NCBI GenBank assembly: GCA_035533015.1
Contig: DATLUQ010000046.1
Span: forward strand, 1-64,000
Source of the DNA: Gemmatimonadaceae bacterium
GTDB taxonomy: Bacteria > Gemmatimonadota > Gemmatimonadetes > Gemmatimonadales > Gemmatimonadaceae
Reading direction: 5' to 3'
DNA: 64,000 nt
Shown here: positions 53,763 to 61,992 of the stretch, one piece after another
How the letters are laid out: each line of letters starts with the position of its first letter
Position numbering within the stretch: position 1 is the stretch's first letter
Program-made: the position numbers and the translations under genes
The notes under the pieces: generated by a model
What the model saw: the letters and a program-made list of their open reading frames with translations, nothing else
The model's database searches: none
What the model was told of the DNA's origin: nothing

Positions 53763-54238
53763 CAGCGCTCCAACTGCGCATAGCCGCCGCGATAGTAGAG
53801 CAGGGGGCGGTCGGGCCGGACGCCGGCGCGATCCACCTCGCACACGATCACGGTGTGGTCGCCGGCCGGATGGCGCTCGCGGACTCGGCATTCCAGGTGC
53901 GCCAGCGCGTCCTCGAACAGCACCACCCCGGTCTCGCCGCGCGCGTACCCCAGTCCGTCGAACCGGTCGGACTCCAGCTCGGCAAACCGCCGGGATAGCG
54001 CCTCCTGCGCTGAGGCAAGAATGCTAATGCCAACGTGCTCCAGGGTCATCAGCAGGCCGTGCATCTTGGCCGCGCGATCCACGCAGGCGAGCACGAGCGG
54101 CGGATCGAGGCTCACCGAACAGAAGGCGCTCACGGTCATGCCGTGGTCGCGGCCGCCGGCATCGCGCGTCGTGAGAATGGTGACGCCCGACGCGAACCGG
54201 CCGAGGACGGCGCGGAACATATCCTGATCGATGGTCAT
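53762..54238 (-). CDS. Flavin reductase-like FMN-binding protein
   Basis: A 158-residue protein of the HpaC/DIM6-NTAB flavin-reductase family: FRAVLGRFASGVTILTTRDA, DHGMTVSAFCSVSLDPPLVL, and the C-terminal VVLFEDALAHLECRVRERHP with GDHTVIVCEVDRAGV. These enzymes use NAD(P)H to make reduced flavin for a monooxygenase or serve as flavin oxidoreductases themselves. No separate monooxygenase is in the operon, although the neighbouring FAD protein could use it. Both ends overlap neighbouring genes. Confidence 0.87.
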   Translation of the reverse strand: MTIDQDMFRAVLGRFASGVTILTTRDAGGRDHGMTVSAFCSVSLDPPLVLACVDRAAKMHGLLMTLEHVGISILASAQEALSRRFAELESDRFDGLGYARGETGVVLFEDALAHLECRVRERHPAGDHTVIVCEVDRAGVRPDRPLLYYRGGYAQLER

Positions 54239-55494
54239 GCGGGGCCGGCCGCGCGCGCGGCGGGAAGAGGGCGGGCGAATAGGGTGAGTAGAAACGAGGG
54301 GCGCATGACCCGGCGCGGCGGCACGAAATCGCCGGCCACGCCCACCAGCAGGTCGGCCATGTCGGGGTGGGCCTCGCAGCAGCGGGCCGCCCGGTTGATC
54401 AGCGGCGCCTTGGCGATCACGACGGCGATCACCCGCTCCACCACCCACTTGCCGCCGAACTCCCGCCGCCGGGCCCGGTGGTAGGCGGCCAGCGCCGCGT
54501 CGGCCGCGCCAGTGGTCGTGGCGTCGAGCGCGGCCCGCGCGTGGAGGGCCGCCAGCTCCCCGCCACGCAGCGCCGTGTAGATCCCCTCGCCGGTGAACGG
54601 GTCGAAGAAATCGGCCGCGTCGCCCACCAGCAGCGCTCCCGGTGCCCACGACCGCCGGGCGTGCGACGCGAACGGACCGACGGCGCGCACCGCCTCCACG
54701 CGCCGTGCCCCGGCGAACCGCGGCGCGAGTTGTGGCTGCCGCGCCAACCACCCCTCGAAGAACGCCGCCGGATCGGCCGCGATCGCGCGGCCCGCCGCCT
54801 GCGGGAATACAGCTGACACGTTCACCAGCCCGCCGCCTACGTCGGCCAACCCAACGTAGCCGTCGCGCGCCACGTGCATCTCGCCGAACTCGGTGATGCC
54901 TTCCACGTCTCGGAAGTGCGCCACGAGCGCAAGACGCCGCGGCCACGGCCATCGCCGAGCCAGCCCGAGCCGTTGCGCGACCACCGAATTGAGCCCGTCG
55001 GCACCGACCACCAGCCGGGCGTACAGTGTGCGACGCTGACCACCCGCGCCGAGCACCACCACGCCGGCTACCCGGCCTCTCCGGTCGCGGGCCAGATCGA
55101 CCACCCGCACCCCCTCATGAACCTCGGCGCCCGCCCGCCGCGCCGCGTCGAGCAGGATCGGGTCCAGCACCTCGCGGGGCAGGGACAGTCCGCGGTCACG
55201 AAACGCGCGGAAGCCGTGCCGGGCCAGGAATCGGCCGCGAATGCACGCCCCGTTGGGCGCCCGCACGATCATCCCGGCCAACTGCGCGGCGCCGCCGCCT
55301 TCCACCGCGTCGAGTACCCCCATCTCGGACAGCACGCGCGACGCCTGCGGACTGAGATATTCGGCGCACGGCTTGGGACGGGGGAACCGCGCGCGGTCGA
55401 GCACTGCCACCCGCGCCCCGCTGCGCGCCAGTCCATATGCCGTACTGGCGCCGGCGGGGCCTCCGCCAACGACGATGACATCGATGCCGCTCAC
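54235..55494 (-). CDS. Geranylgeranyl-reductase-like FAD oxidoreductase
   Basis: A 419-residue flavoprotein, GTG start overlapping the DUF92 stop by 4 nt. The FAD-binding DVIVVGGGPAGASTAYGLAR, the family motif RPKPCAEYLSPQASRVLSEM (a variant of the usual PKPCGG), VVGADGLNSVVAQRLGLARR and LLVGDAADFFDPFTGEGIYT mark the group that reduces prenyl chains or acts on polyprenyl/quinone-type substrates. It resembles the enzymes found in pathways with type III PKS and methyltransferases. The adjacent DUF92 (phytyl-phosphate kinase family) favours a prenyl substrate. Confidence 0.82.
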   Translation of the reverse strand: MSGIDVIVVGGGPAGASTAYGLARSGARVAVLDRARFPRPKPCAEYLSPQASRVLSEMGVLDAVEGGGAAQLAGMIVRAPNGACIRGRFLARHGFRAFRDRGLSLPREVLDPILLDAARRAGAEVHEGVRVVDLARDRRGRVAGVVVLGAGGQRRTLYARLVVGADGLNSVVAQRLGLARRWPWPRRLALVAHFRDVEGITEFGEMHVARDGYVGLADVGGGLVNVSAVFPQAAGRAIAADPAAFFEGWLARQPQLAPRFAGARRVEAVRAVGPFASHARRSWAPGALLVGDAADFFDPFTGEGIYTALRGGELAALHARAALDATTTGAADAALAAYHRARRREFGGKWVVERVIAVVIAKAPLINRAARCCEAHPDMADLLVGVAGDFVPPRRVMRPSFLLTLFARPLPAARAAGPA

Positions 55495-56285
55495 AGGCGT
55501 CCCACGACCAGGACGGCCACGGCGCCGCCGGCCAGCGCGCAGATCACGTTCACCCCGTCGTTGTCCAGCCAGGGGAGTCCGCCCACCACCCGTGTCGGGG
55601 CGCCACAGACGTGGACGCGGCGCTCCGTCTCCTTGCCGCACCGGTCGCACCACCGTCGCTGCTGGACGAGCGCGCCCAGCAGCGAGTCGGCCAGCGAGCC
55701 GACAATCCCACCGGCGAGCGCGGCACCGGCCGCCTGCCAAGGCCAGCGCAGGAGCACGGCTGTCATCTCGACAAAGGCGGCTCCGAGGACGCCGCCGAAC
55801 AGCCCGAGCAGGGTGACCCCTCCCGACGCTCCGGGGGATACGGGCTGCAGCGTCACGATCGACCGCGGTGGCCGTGGGGCGAGCATTCCGATTTCGGTGG
55901 ACCAAGTGTCGGAGGTGGCAGCGGCCAGCGCGCCCCCGCCAAACGCCTGCCAGGTGAGGGATGGCACGGCTGCGAATCCTACCGCGGCGAGCGCGAACAA
56001 CGCGCCGTTGGCCAGCACTTGTACCGCGTCGCGTTGGTCGCCCTTGCCGAGCATCCCGGCCGATGCCGCCACCTTTGTCTGCCGCCCGACGCGCGAGAGC
56101 AGTGACGAGGTAAGGAAGAAAGCGATGAGCATCGCGCCCCAGTCCCATCCGGCCGCCACCGCGGCGGTGCCCACGAGGGTCGCCGCCACGCCTCCAGACG
56201 TCGACAGCAGGCGCGCGCGCCGAGCCAGCGTCGCGATCGCCACCGCGACGACGAGCCCGCTCACGAGTCGAGGAATTCCTGGCAT
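55491..56285 (-). CDS. DUF92 membrane protein (VTE6-like polyprenyl phosphate kinase family)
   Basis: A 264-residue integral membrane protein with about seven helices. LLSTSGGVAATLVGTAAVAA, FFLTSSLLSRVGRQTKVAAS, AAATSDTWSTEIGMLAPRPP and the C-terminal LPWLDNDGVNVICALAGGAV are the DUF92/TMEM19 signatures. The plant member VTE6 phosphorylates phytyl phosphate to phytyl diphosphate. Here it heads an operon whose second gene is a prenyl-reductase-like flavoprotein, consistent with handling a reduced isoprenoid chain. A cysteine pair (RRWCDRCGKE) in a loop is an extra feature. Confidence 0.85.
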   Translation of the reverse strand: MPGIPRLVSGLVVAVAIATLARRARLLSTSGGVAATLVGTAAVAAGWDWGAMLIAFFLTSSLLSRVGRQTKVAASAGMLGKGDQRDAVQVLANGALFALAAVGFAAVPSLTWQAFGGGALAAATSDTWSTEIGMLAPRPPRSIVTLQPVSPGASGGVTLLGLFGGVLGAAFVEMTAVLLRWPWQAAGAALAGGIVGSLADSLLGALVQQRRWCDRCGKETERRVHVCGAPTRVVGGLPWLDNDGVNVICALAGGAVAVLVVGRL

Positions 56286-56422
56286 GTTGGCGCAAGAGGA
56301 TGGTGACGGCACGCACACGTGGCGAGTCGCAATCTGGATGTCCCACTGGGGCGCGGGCAAGCGCATAGATTGAAGGACGGCGCGCGGGTCGAACGCGCGC
56401 CGTCCCACGCGTCGTTCGTCGC

Positions 56423-56451
56423 TTGTTGCGCGTCCACCCGGCCGCTAGCTT
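56423..56451 (+). promoter_or_regulatory. Promoter for the V4R protein gene
   Basis: TTGTTG (56423-56428), a 17-base spacer and TAGCTT (56446-56451) precede the ATG at 56476, giving an expected leader of about 18 nt. TAGCTT is the same hexamer as in the leaderless candidate at 37955. Confidence 0.5.
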
Positions 56452-56475
56452 CGCACGCGGTCCTCAACCCACTGC

Positions 56476-57105
56476 ATGCTCGCCACTGTTGACGCCCTGC
56501 TCCCCCTGAGTCTGCTCGAGGCGGTCCGCGACGTGGACACGCCGGGCGATCTCGACGCCGAATACGTCGCCGAACTGCGCAACAAGCGGCTGGGGCTCAG
56601 CGACACCGTCTATTCCCAGATCAAGCGCTACACCGAAGCGGTACGCCGCCGCCAGCGCACGCCGCACGACGACGCGATGGCGCTGGCCAAGCTCATCGGA
56701 CGCCGTCCCGACGCCGAAGCCGTGTTCCGCGCGGCCGGCCGCTATCTGGCGCGCGAGTCGTACATGACCCTTTCGCCGGTCACGCGGCGGTTGTTGCGAT
56801 TACTCCCGTCGTTCATCGCCCGCCCCTGGGCGCTGCGCCGTGCGCGACGGCTCTCGGCGCGCTGCTTCAACGGCACCGCGCGCCGCGTCGGGGGCTACGT
56901 GCTGCTCGAAGTGCCCCGGTCGGTAACGCTCGGCTCGGCCCCGGGCAGCGTCGGCTGCGCCTACTACGAATCGGCCCTGCGGGAACTGTTGCGACTTCTC
57001 ATCGGTAGCGTCGGCTCTGTCGATCATGTACGATGCGAAGGGCGTGGGGAAGGCACGTGCGAATGGCGTGCCGACTGGCGCTCCGTGGACAGGTCGGCTG
57101 CGTGA
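56476..57105 (+). CDS. V4R-domain (4-vinyl reductase-like) protein
   Basis: A 209-residue soluble protein. The C-terminal half (GYVLLEVPRSVTLGSAPGSV, GCAYYESALRELLRLLIGSV, DHVRCEGRGEGTCEWRADW) matches the V4R ligand-binding domain first seen in bacteriochlorophyll 4-vinyl reductase and shared with sensory proteins. The conserved Cys and CxxxGxGxCxW end are visible. The N-terminal 60 residues are helical and charged. Without photosynthesis genes nearby it is more likely a ligand-sensing protein than a pigment enzyme. It is followed by a short purine-tract repeat before the M24 gene. Confidence 0.68.
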   Translation: MLATVDALLPLSLLEAVRDVDTPGDLDAEYVAELRNKRLGLSDTVYSQIKRYTEAVRRRQRTPHDDAMALAKLIGRRPDAEAVFRAAGRYLARESYMTLSPVTRRLLRLLPSFIARPWALRRARRLSARCFNGTARRVGGYVLLEVPRSVTLGSAPGSVGCAYYESALRELLRLLIGSVGSVDHVRCEGRGEGTCEWRADWRSVDRSAA

Positions 57106-57109
57106 AGGG

Positions 57110-57156
57110 CCGTCGGACGTTCTGACTGGCAGACGGTCGGACGGTCAACGCACAAG
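57110..57156. repeat. Short CGGACG/CGGTCGGACGGTC direct-repeat tract
   Basis: CGTCGGACG and CGGTCGGACGGTC flank a small hairpin, TCTG-ACTGG-CAGA. The tract resembles the CGGACGG part of the repeat at 8799 and may be a remnant of the same family, in the 90-bp gap between V4R and M24 genes. Confidence 0.3.
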
Positions 57157-57195
57157 TCAACGTTCGTTCCAACCACCATCTTCGCACGCGACTCC

Positions 57196-58377
57196 ATGCT
57201 GAATCCCGATAACCTTCCCGCGCTCCAGCGCGCGATCAGCGACGCCAATCTCGACGGCTGGCTGTTGTTCGACTTTCACGGGTCGAATCCGATCGCCGGC
57301 GGCCTCCTCGGACTCACCGGGCTCGTCTCGCGCCGGGTGTTCGCCTTCATTCCGCGCCAGGGCACGCCGGTCGCCATCACCCACGCCATCGAGCAGGGGC
57401 CCTGGGCCAGATGGCCCGCTGAATGGAAGCGTGAGGTGTACGCTTCGTGGCGCTCGCTGGACGAACACCTGGCGCGCCTGGTCAAGGGCAAGCGCGTGGC
57501 CATGGAATATTCCCCTGGCGACGCCGTGCCCTATCTTGACCGCGTGCCAGCCGGCGTGCTCGAGTTGGTGCGCGCGGCCGGTGCGGAAGTGGTCTCATCG
57601 GGGCCGCTGGTCACGCGGTTCTACGCCGCCTGGACCCCCGCCCACGTGGCCTCGCACGAGCGCGCTGCCGAGATCATTGCCCGCATCGCGCACCAAGCGA
57701 TGCAGATGGCGGGGCAGCGCGCTCGCTCGCCCAAGCCGCTGACGGAGTACGAGCTGATGCAGTGGATCCTGTCGCAGTTTCGAGCTGCCAACGTCGAGAC
57801 CGACCATGGGCCCAACGTCTCGGTGGGCGCCAACGCCGCCAATCCGCACTACGAGCCCACAGCGGCCGTCTCGGCGCTCATTCGCCAAGGCGACCTGCTG
57901 CTCATCGACCTCTGGGCGCACGAGCCCGACGGCGGCGTCTGGGCCGACCAGACGTGGATGGGCACCGTGGGCGCTCCGTCCCCGCGCGCGAACGAGGTGT
58001 GGACGGCCGTGCGTGACGCGCGCGATGCCGCCATCGCACTGGTCAAGGAGCGTCAGGCCGCCGGCCGGCCACTCCTCGGCGCCGAGGTGGACGACGCGGC
58101 ACGACGCGTGATCACCGAACGCGGCTTCGGGCAATACTTCACGCACCGCACTGGACACTCCATCGATCCGCGAGAGCTGCACGGCTCGGGGCCCAACATG
58201 GATAACCTCGAGACGCACGAGGACCGCCGGGTGATGGACGGCGTGGCGTTCTCGATCGAACCGGGCATCTACATACCCGGCGAGATCGGCGTGCGCAGCG
58301 AAGTGAACATCTATCTGCTTCCGGGGCGTGCCGTGGTCACACCAGCCGAGGTGCAGCAGGAGATGCTGGCCGTCTGA
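57196..58377 (+). CDS. M24-family metallopeptidase (Xaa-Pro aminopeptidase-like)
   Basis: A 393-residue pita-bread-fold peptidase. The N-terminal creatinase-like domain (residues about 1-150) contains GWLLFDFHGSNPIAGGLLGL. The C-terminal catalytic domain has metal ligands in LLIDLWAHEPDGGVWADQTW (two Asp), YFTHRTGHSIDPRELHG (His) and FSIEPGIYIPGEIGVRSEVN (two Glu). It probably removes N-terminal residues before proline from peptides in the cytosol. The stop overlaps the next ATG (TGATG). Confidence 0.9.
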   Translation: MLNPDNLPALQRAISDANLDGWLLFDFHGSNPIAGGLLGLTGLVSRRVFAFIPRQGTPVAITHAIEQGPWARWPAEWKREVYASWRSLDEHLARLVKGKRVAMEYSPGDAVPYLDRVPAGVLELVRAAGAEVVSSGPLVTRFYAAWTPAHVASHERAAEIIARIAHQAMQMAGQRARSPKPLTEYELMQWILSQFRAANVETDHGPNVSVGANAANPHYEPTAAVSALIRQGDLLLIDLWAHEPDGGVWADQTWMGTVGAPSPRANEVWTAVRDARDAAIALVKERQAAGRPLLGAEVDDAARRVITERGFGQYFTHRTGHSIDPRELHGSGPNMDNLETHEDRRVMDGVAFSIEPGIYIPGEIGVRSEVNIYLLPGRAVVTPAEVQQEMLAV

Positions 58378-59237
58378 TGAGCGGCCGTGGCGCGATGGCA
58401 GGGCGTGCGGCCGCTACCGGGATTCCGCTCCTGCTGGTGCTCGCATCGATCTCCGTTGCCTCGTGCAGGCGCGATGCCGCGGGCGCCCCCGTCGCCGCGG
58501 GGACCGCCGCGGCCGCGATCGTCGTGGATTCGTTGGGCGCGGTGGCGCGTGCGATCGCCGCCCACCCGCCCTACGAGGTGGTCACGGTGCGCGATCCCGG
58601 GACGATTCGCGGCGTGGTGTCCATGGACAGTACACGTCCACGCCGCGACATCACGCTGTCCGATACCGACGACACCGCGGCGTGCGGGCGCGTTGTACAC
58701 GACGGCTCGATCGAGACCGACGGCCACGGGCTCGGCAACGCGCTGGTGTGGGTGAGCAACGTGCGTCGAGGATTGGCCCCGCCCGTCACGCGCCGGGCCG
58801 CATTGGCCATCATACGCTGCCAGTACTCGCCTCGCGTGTTGGCACTGGTTGCCGGCACGACGATCGACTTCGCGAGCCGCGACGACGCGGTGCACCACAC
58901 GCGGTTCGTGAACGCGCTCGACGGCAAACTTCTCACCCGGATGCTGACCGTGGACCGGTGGGAAGTGGTGCCGAGCGCCCGGATCGCCGCCCGTCCCGGG
59001 TTGGTGCAGGTGGAAGGTGTCCGGCATTCGTTCGCGCGCGGCTACGTGGCCGTATTTGCCAATCCGTATTTCGCCGTCACCGACCGGCGTGGGCGGTTCG
59101 CCATCCGCGGATTGCCGGTCGGCACGTACCACGTACGGGTGTGGCACGAACGCGCGCCGGTGGTGCTGGACCGGATGGTCACGGTGGCCGCCGGTCGCAC
59201 GGCGACGCTGGACGTGACATTGACCGGAGGAGAGTAG
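58377..59237 (+). CDS. Lipoprotein with carboxypeptidase-regulatory-like / cupredoxin-like domain
   Basis: A 286-residue lipoprotein (lipobox ISVASCRRD). The middle part (TIRGVVSMDSTRPRRDITLS, ALVWVSNVRRGLAPPVTRRA, VLALVAGTTIDFASRDDAVH, HTRFVNALDG) resembles plastocyanin-like proteins of the methylamine-utilisation type, though a full copper set is not clear. The C-terminus (YFAVTDRRGRFAIRGLPVGT, YHVRVWHERAPVVLDRMVTV) is a carboxypeptidase regulatory-like beta-sandwich. It acts in the periplasm, with unknown role. Its TAG stop is part of the intergenic repeat copy that follows. Confidence 0.65.
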   Translation: MSGRGAMAGRAAATGIPLLLVLASISVASCRRDAAGAPVAAGTAAAAIVVDSLGAVARAIAAHPPYEVVTVRDPGTIRGVVSMDSTRPRRDITLSDTDDTAACGRVVHDGSIETDGHGLGNALVWVSNVRRGLAPPVTRRAALAIIRCQYSPRVLALVAGTTIDFASRDDAVHHTRFVNALDGKLLTRMLTVDRWEVVPSARIAARPGLVQVEGVRHSFARGYVAVFANPYFAVTDRRGRFAIRGLPVGTYHVRVWHERAPVVLDRMVTVAAGRTATLDVTLTGGE

Positions 59238-59300
59238 GAGGGTAGGACCGACAACTGCGTGACGCAGTCATCCGTCTCACCCGCCTACTCTTCCCCTACC
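59233..59300. repeat. Intergenic GTAGGA/TCCTAC repeat, copy at 59.2 kb, overlapping two stop codons
   Basis: GAGTAGGAGGGTAGGACC on the left and CCTACTCTTCCCCTACC on the right form an imperfect stem. The loop CAACTGCGTGACGCAGT contains its own 6-bp hairpin (ACTGCG-TGA-CGCAGT) and matches the loop of the copy at 10721. The repeat supplies the TAG stop codons of both converging genes, so it spread into or defined their 3' ends. Confidence 0.75.
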
Positions 59301-61102
59301 GCCAGCCCCGCGAACTGCGTCCTGTACAGCTTGGCGAACAGGCCCTCGGCGGCCAGCAGCTCGTCGTGGCCCCCCGACTCCACCACGCGGCCCTTGTCGA
59401 GCGCTACCACGCGGTTGGCGCGCCGCACCGTGCTCAGCCGGTGGGCGATGATCAGCGTCGACCGATTGCGCAGGAGATCTCCCATCGCCTCCTCCACGAG
59501 CCGCTCGCTCTCCGAGTCGAGGCTCGAGGTGGCCTCGTCCAGCACGACAACGGCTGGATTCTTGAGAAATACACGGGCGATCGCGATGCGCTGGCGCTGC
59601 CCACCCGACAGCTTCACGCCCCGTTCGCCGACCAGCGTGTCGAAGCCCTCGGGCAGCCGCTCGATGAACTCCAGTGCGTGCGCGGCCTGCGCCGCCGCCC
59701 GCACTTCGTCGTCGGTGGCCGCGTGCGCGTAGGCGATGTTGTCGCGCACCGTGCCGCTGAAGAGCGCCGGTTCCTGGGGCACCATGCCGATGGCTCCGCG
59801 CAGATCGCTGAAGCTCAGGGCCCGGACGTCCACGCCGTCCATCGTGATTGCTCCCCCCGTCACGTCCCAGAAGCGTGGGAGCAGCGACGCGACGGTCGTC
59901 TTGCCGGCCCCCGACGGTCCGACCAGCGCCACCACCTCGCCCGGCGCGATCTCCAGCGACACGTCAATGAGGACGTCCGGCAGGTCGCTCGCATAACGGA
60001 AGGACACGTGCTCCAGGCGCACCAATCCGCGCACCGGCTTGGCGAGCGGAGCGGGGTGCGCCGGCTCGGGCACGGTCGGTCGCGTCTCGAGAATCTCGAA
60101 CACGCGCTGCGCCGCCCCGATCGCCTCCTGGTAGCTGCCGAATAGCGACGCCAGCGTGCCGACCGCCGCCGCCACGAAGATCGCGTAGAGCAGGAACGAC
60201 ACCAGCGAGCCGGGCGACAACTGGCCCGCCAGCACCAGCCGTCCGCCTTCCCACAATACGGCCGTCACACCGCTGAACGCGAGGAACCCGACCACCCCGA
60301 ACAGCATCGCGCGAATGCGTGCCCGCCGGATGGCCGCCGAGACCACGTCGCGCATGAGCGTCGAGTAGTGCGCGCTCTCGGCGTCCTCGCGATTGAAACT
60401 CTGGACGGTGCGGATCTGCCCGAACGCCTCCTGAGCCATCCCCATTGCCTGCGCGATGTAATCCTGCACGCCGGTACTCGCCCGCCGCAGCCGTCGGCCG
60501 AACAGCACCGCCGCACCCACGATCACCGGTACCACGGCCAGCGTGGTCACCATGAGTTGCGTATGCGTGAGGGTCAGCAGCGCGAGCCCGCCCACCAGGA
60601 ACAGCACCTGTCGCGCGATCTCGGCCACCTGGTTGTTGAGCACCGACTGCAACACCGCGAGATCGGCCGACAAACGGCTGGTGAGGTCGCCGCTCCGACG
60701 GTCGGCGAAGAACCCCGGCGAGAGGTGCACGAGATGGGAGAACACCTGGTCGCGCAGCTCGGCGATCACCCGCTCGGCGGTGGACGACAGCAGGAAGACC
60801 TGCGCGAAGTTGAGCACCCCTTGAATGGCGAACAACCCCACGAGCAGGAGCGCGATGCGATCGAGCATCGACGCATCGTGCTGCTGAAACGCCGCGTCGA
60901 GCAGGGTCTTGACCACGGCCGGGAACGCCAGCCCCACCGCTGCCGAGCCCAGCAGGCAGACGGAGGCGACGGCCAGGGCCCCGCGGTACGGGCGCAGCCA
61001 GGGCACGAGCCGCGCCAGGGCTTTGGGCGACCTGAGACGGCGGGGGCGCTTCCCTGCGGGGACGGGGGCCTCGTCGGCGGCCGGCGCCGAGGGCTCGGTC
61101 AC
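59285..61102 (-). CDS. ABC exporter, fused permease-ATPase (MsbA-like)
   Basis: A 605-residue half-transporter working as a homodimer. Six membrane helices fill residues about 30-330 (GVLNFAQVFLLSSTAERVIA, then FLVGGLALLTLTHTQLMVTT). The ATPase domain has Walker A in VALVGPSGAGKTTVASLLPR, the signature in GVKLSGGQRQRIAIARVF and Walker B in AVVVLDEATSSLDSES. The family exports lipids, drugs or peptides. Its start overlaps ctaB by 4 nt, so it is co-translated with haem O synthase, which is an unusual partner. Confidence 0.92.
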   Translation of the reverse strand: MTEPSAPAADEAPVPAGKRPRRLRSPKALARLVPWLRPYRGALAVASVCLLGSAAVGLAFPAVVKTLLDAAFQQHDASMLDRIALLLVGLFAIQGVLNFAQVFLLSSTAERVIAELRDQVFSHLVHLSPGFFADRRSGDLTSRLSADLAVLQSVLNNQVAEIARQVLFLVGGLALLTLTHTQLMVTTLAVVPVIVGAAVLFGRRLRRASTGVQDYIAQAMGMAQEAFGQIRTVQSFNREDAESAHYSTLMRDVVSAAIRRARIRAMLFGVVGFLAFSGVTAVLWEGGRLVLAGQLSPGSLVSFLLYAIFVAAAVGTLASLFGSYQEAIGAAQRVFEILETRPTVPEPAHPAPLAKPVRGLVRLEHVSFRYASDLPDVLIDVSLEIAPGEVVALVGPSGAGKTTVASLLPRFWDVTGGAITMDGVDVRALSFSDLRGAIGMVPQEPALFSGTVRDNIAYAHAATDDEVRAAAQAAHALEFIERLPEGFDTLVGERGVKLSGGQRQRIAIARVFLKNPAVVVLDEATSSLDSESERLVEEAMGDLLRNRSTLIIAHRLSTVRRANRVVALDKGRVVESGGHDELLAAEGLFAKLYRTQFAGLAVGEE

Positions 61103-61992
61103 GCGAACAGGCCGCGATCAACGGCCATCGCGGCAAACAGCAGGGCGAGGTAGAGGAGCGAGAACTTGTATACGCTCCATGCGGGCTTGGAGAACTGTTT
61201 GGCACGCATCACGCGAATGATCCCCACGAGCAGCCAGGCGTCGAGCACCAAGGCGACCGCCAGGTACGGCAGGCCGAGCGCGCCGAAGGCGACCGGGAGC
61301 AGGGTCAGAGATATAAGAATTATGGTATACCAGAACATCTGGCGCTTGGTCTCGCGCTCGCCCCAGACCAGCGGGGCCATGGGCACGCCGGCCCGTCCAT
61401 AGTCGTACTGTTTGTTGAGGGCCAGCGCCCAGAAATGCGGGGGCGTCCAGTAGAAGATGATGAGAAAGAGGTACAGGGCCATCAGGTCCAGCCCGTTGGT
61501 GACGGCCGCCCATCCGACCAGGGGCGGGATGGCCCCCGCCGCGCCACCGATGACGATGTTCTGCGGCGTGCTCCGCTTGAGCCACCGCGTGTAGACCAGG
61601 ATGTAGGCGTAGAACCCCGCGAGCGCGAGCGCCGCCGTGAGCACGTTGGCGTAGCGCGCCAGCAGAAACGTGGCCGCCGTGGCCAGGAACAGGCCGAAGA
61701 CCAGAACTTCCTTGGGGTGCATCCGGCCACTCGGGATCGGCCGCAGCCGCGTGCGCGCCATGCGGTCGTCGATGTCGCTGTCCAGATACATGTTCACCGC
61801 GTTGGCACCGCCCGCCATGAGATACCCGCCGACGAGCAGGATCAGCACCAGCGTGAAGCTGGGATGCCCCGCGACGTACATCGGCGCTACCGTCGTGACC
61901 AGGAGCAGCGAGATGATGCGCGGCTTGGTGAGCGACACGAGGTCGCGGGTGAAGGCGCGGGCGCTGCTGGGCGCGGTCGTTGCGTCGCTCAC
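61099..61992 (-). CDS. ctaB: Protohaem IX farnesyltransferase (haem O synthase)
   Basis: A 297-residue membrane prenyltransferase adding a farnesyl group to protohaem to make haem O for the terminal oxidase. The first Asp-rich motif is NAVNMYLDSDIDDRMARTRL, followed by RPIPSGRMHPKEVLVFGLFL. The second site is YDYGRAGVPMAPLVWGERET, and TPPHFWALAL is the usual loop. VSLTKPRIISLLLVTTVAPM opens the first helix. Both ends overlap neighbours by 4 nt (ctaA and the ABC exporter). Confidence 0.96.
   Translation of the reverse strand: MSDATTAPSSARAFTRDLVSLTKPRIISLLLVTTVAPMYVAGHPSFTLVLILLVGGYLMAGGANAVNMYLDSDIDDRMARTRLRPIPSGRMHPKEVLVFGLFLATAATFLLARYANVLTAALALAGFYAYILVYTRWLKRSTPQNIVIGGAAGAIPPLVGWAAVTNGLDLMALYLFLIIFYWTPPHFWALALNKQYDYGRAGVPMAPLVWGERETKRQMFWYTIILISLTLLPVAFGALGLPYLAVALVLDAWLLVGIIRVMRAKQFSKPAWSVYKFSLLYLALLFAAMAVDRGLFA

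Noticed and set aside
51269-57105. A photosynthesis gene region suggested by geranylgeranyl-reductase-like and V4R proteins
   Set aside because: No chlorophyll synthesis, reaction-centre or carotenoid genes are present, and both families have wide non-photosynthetic use.
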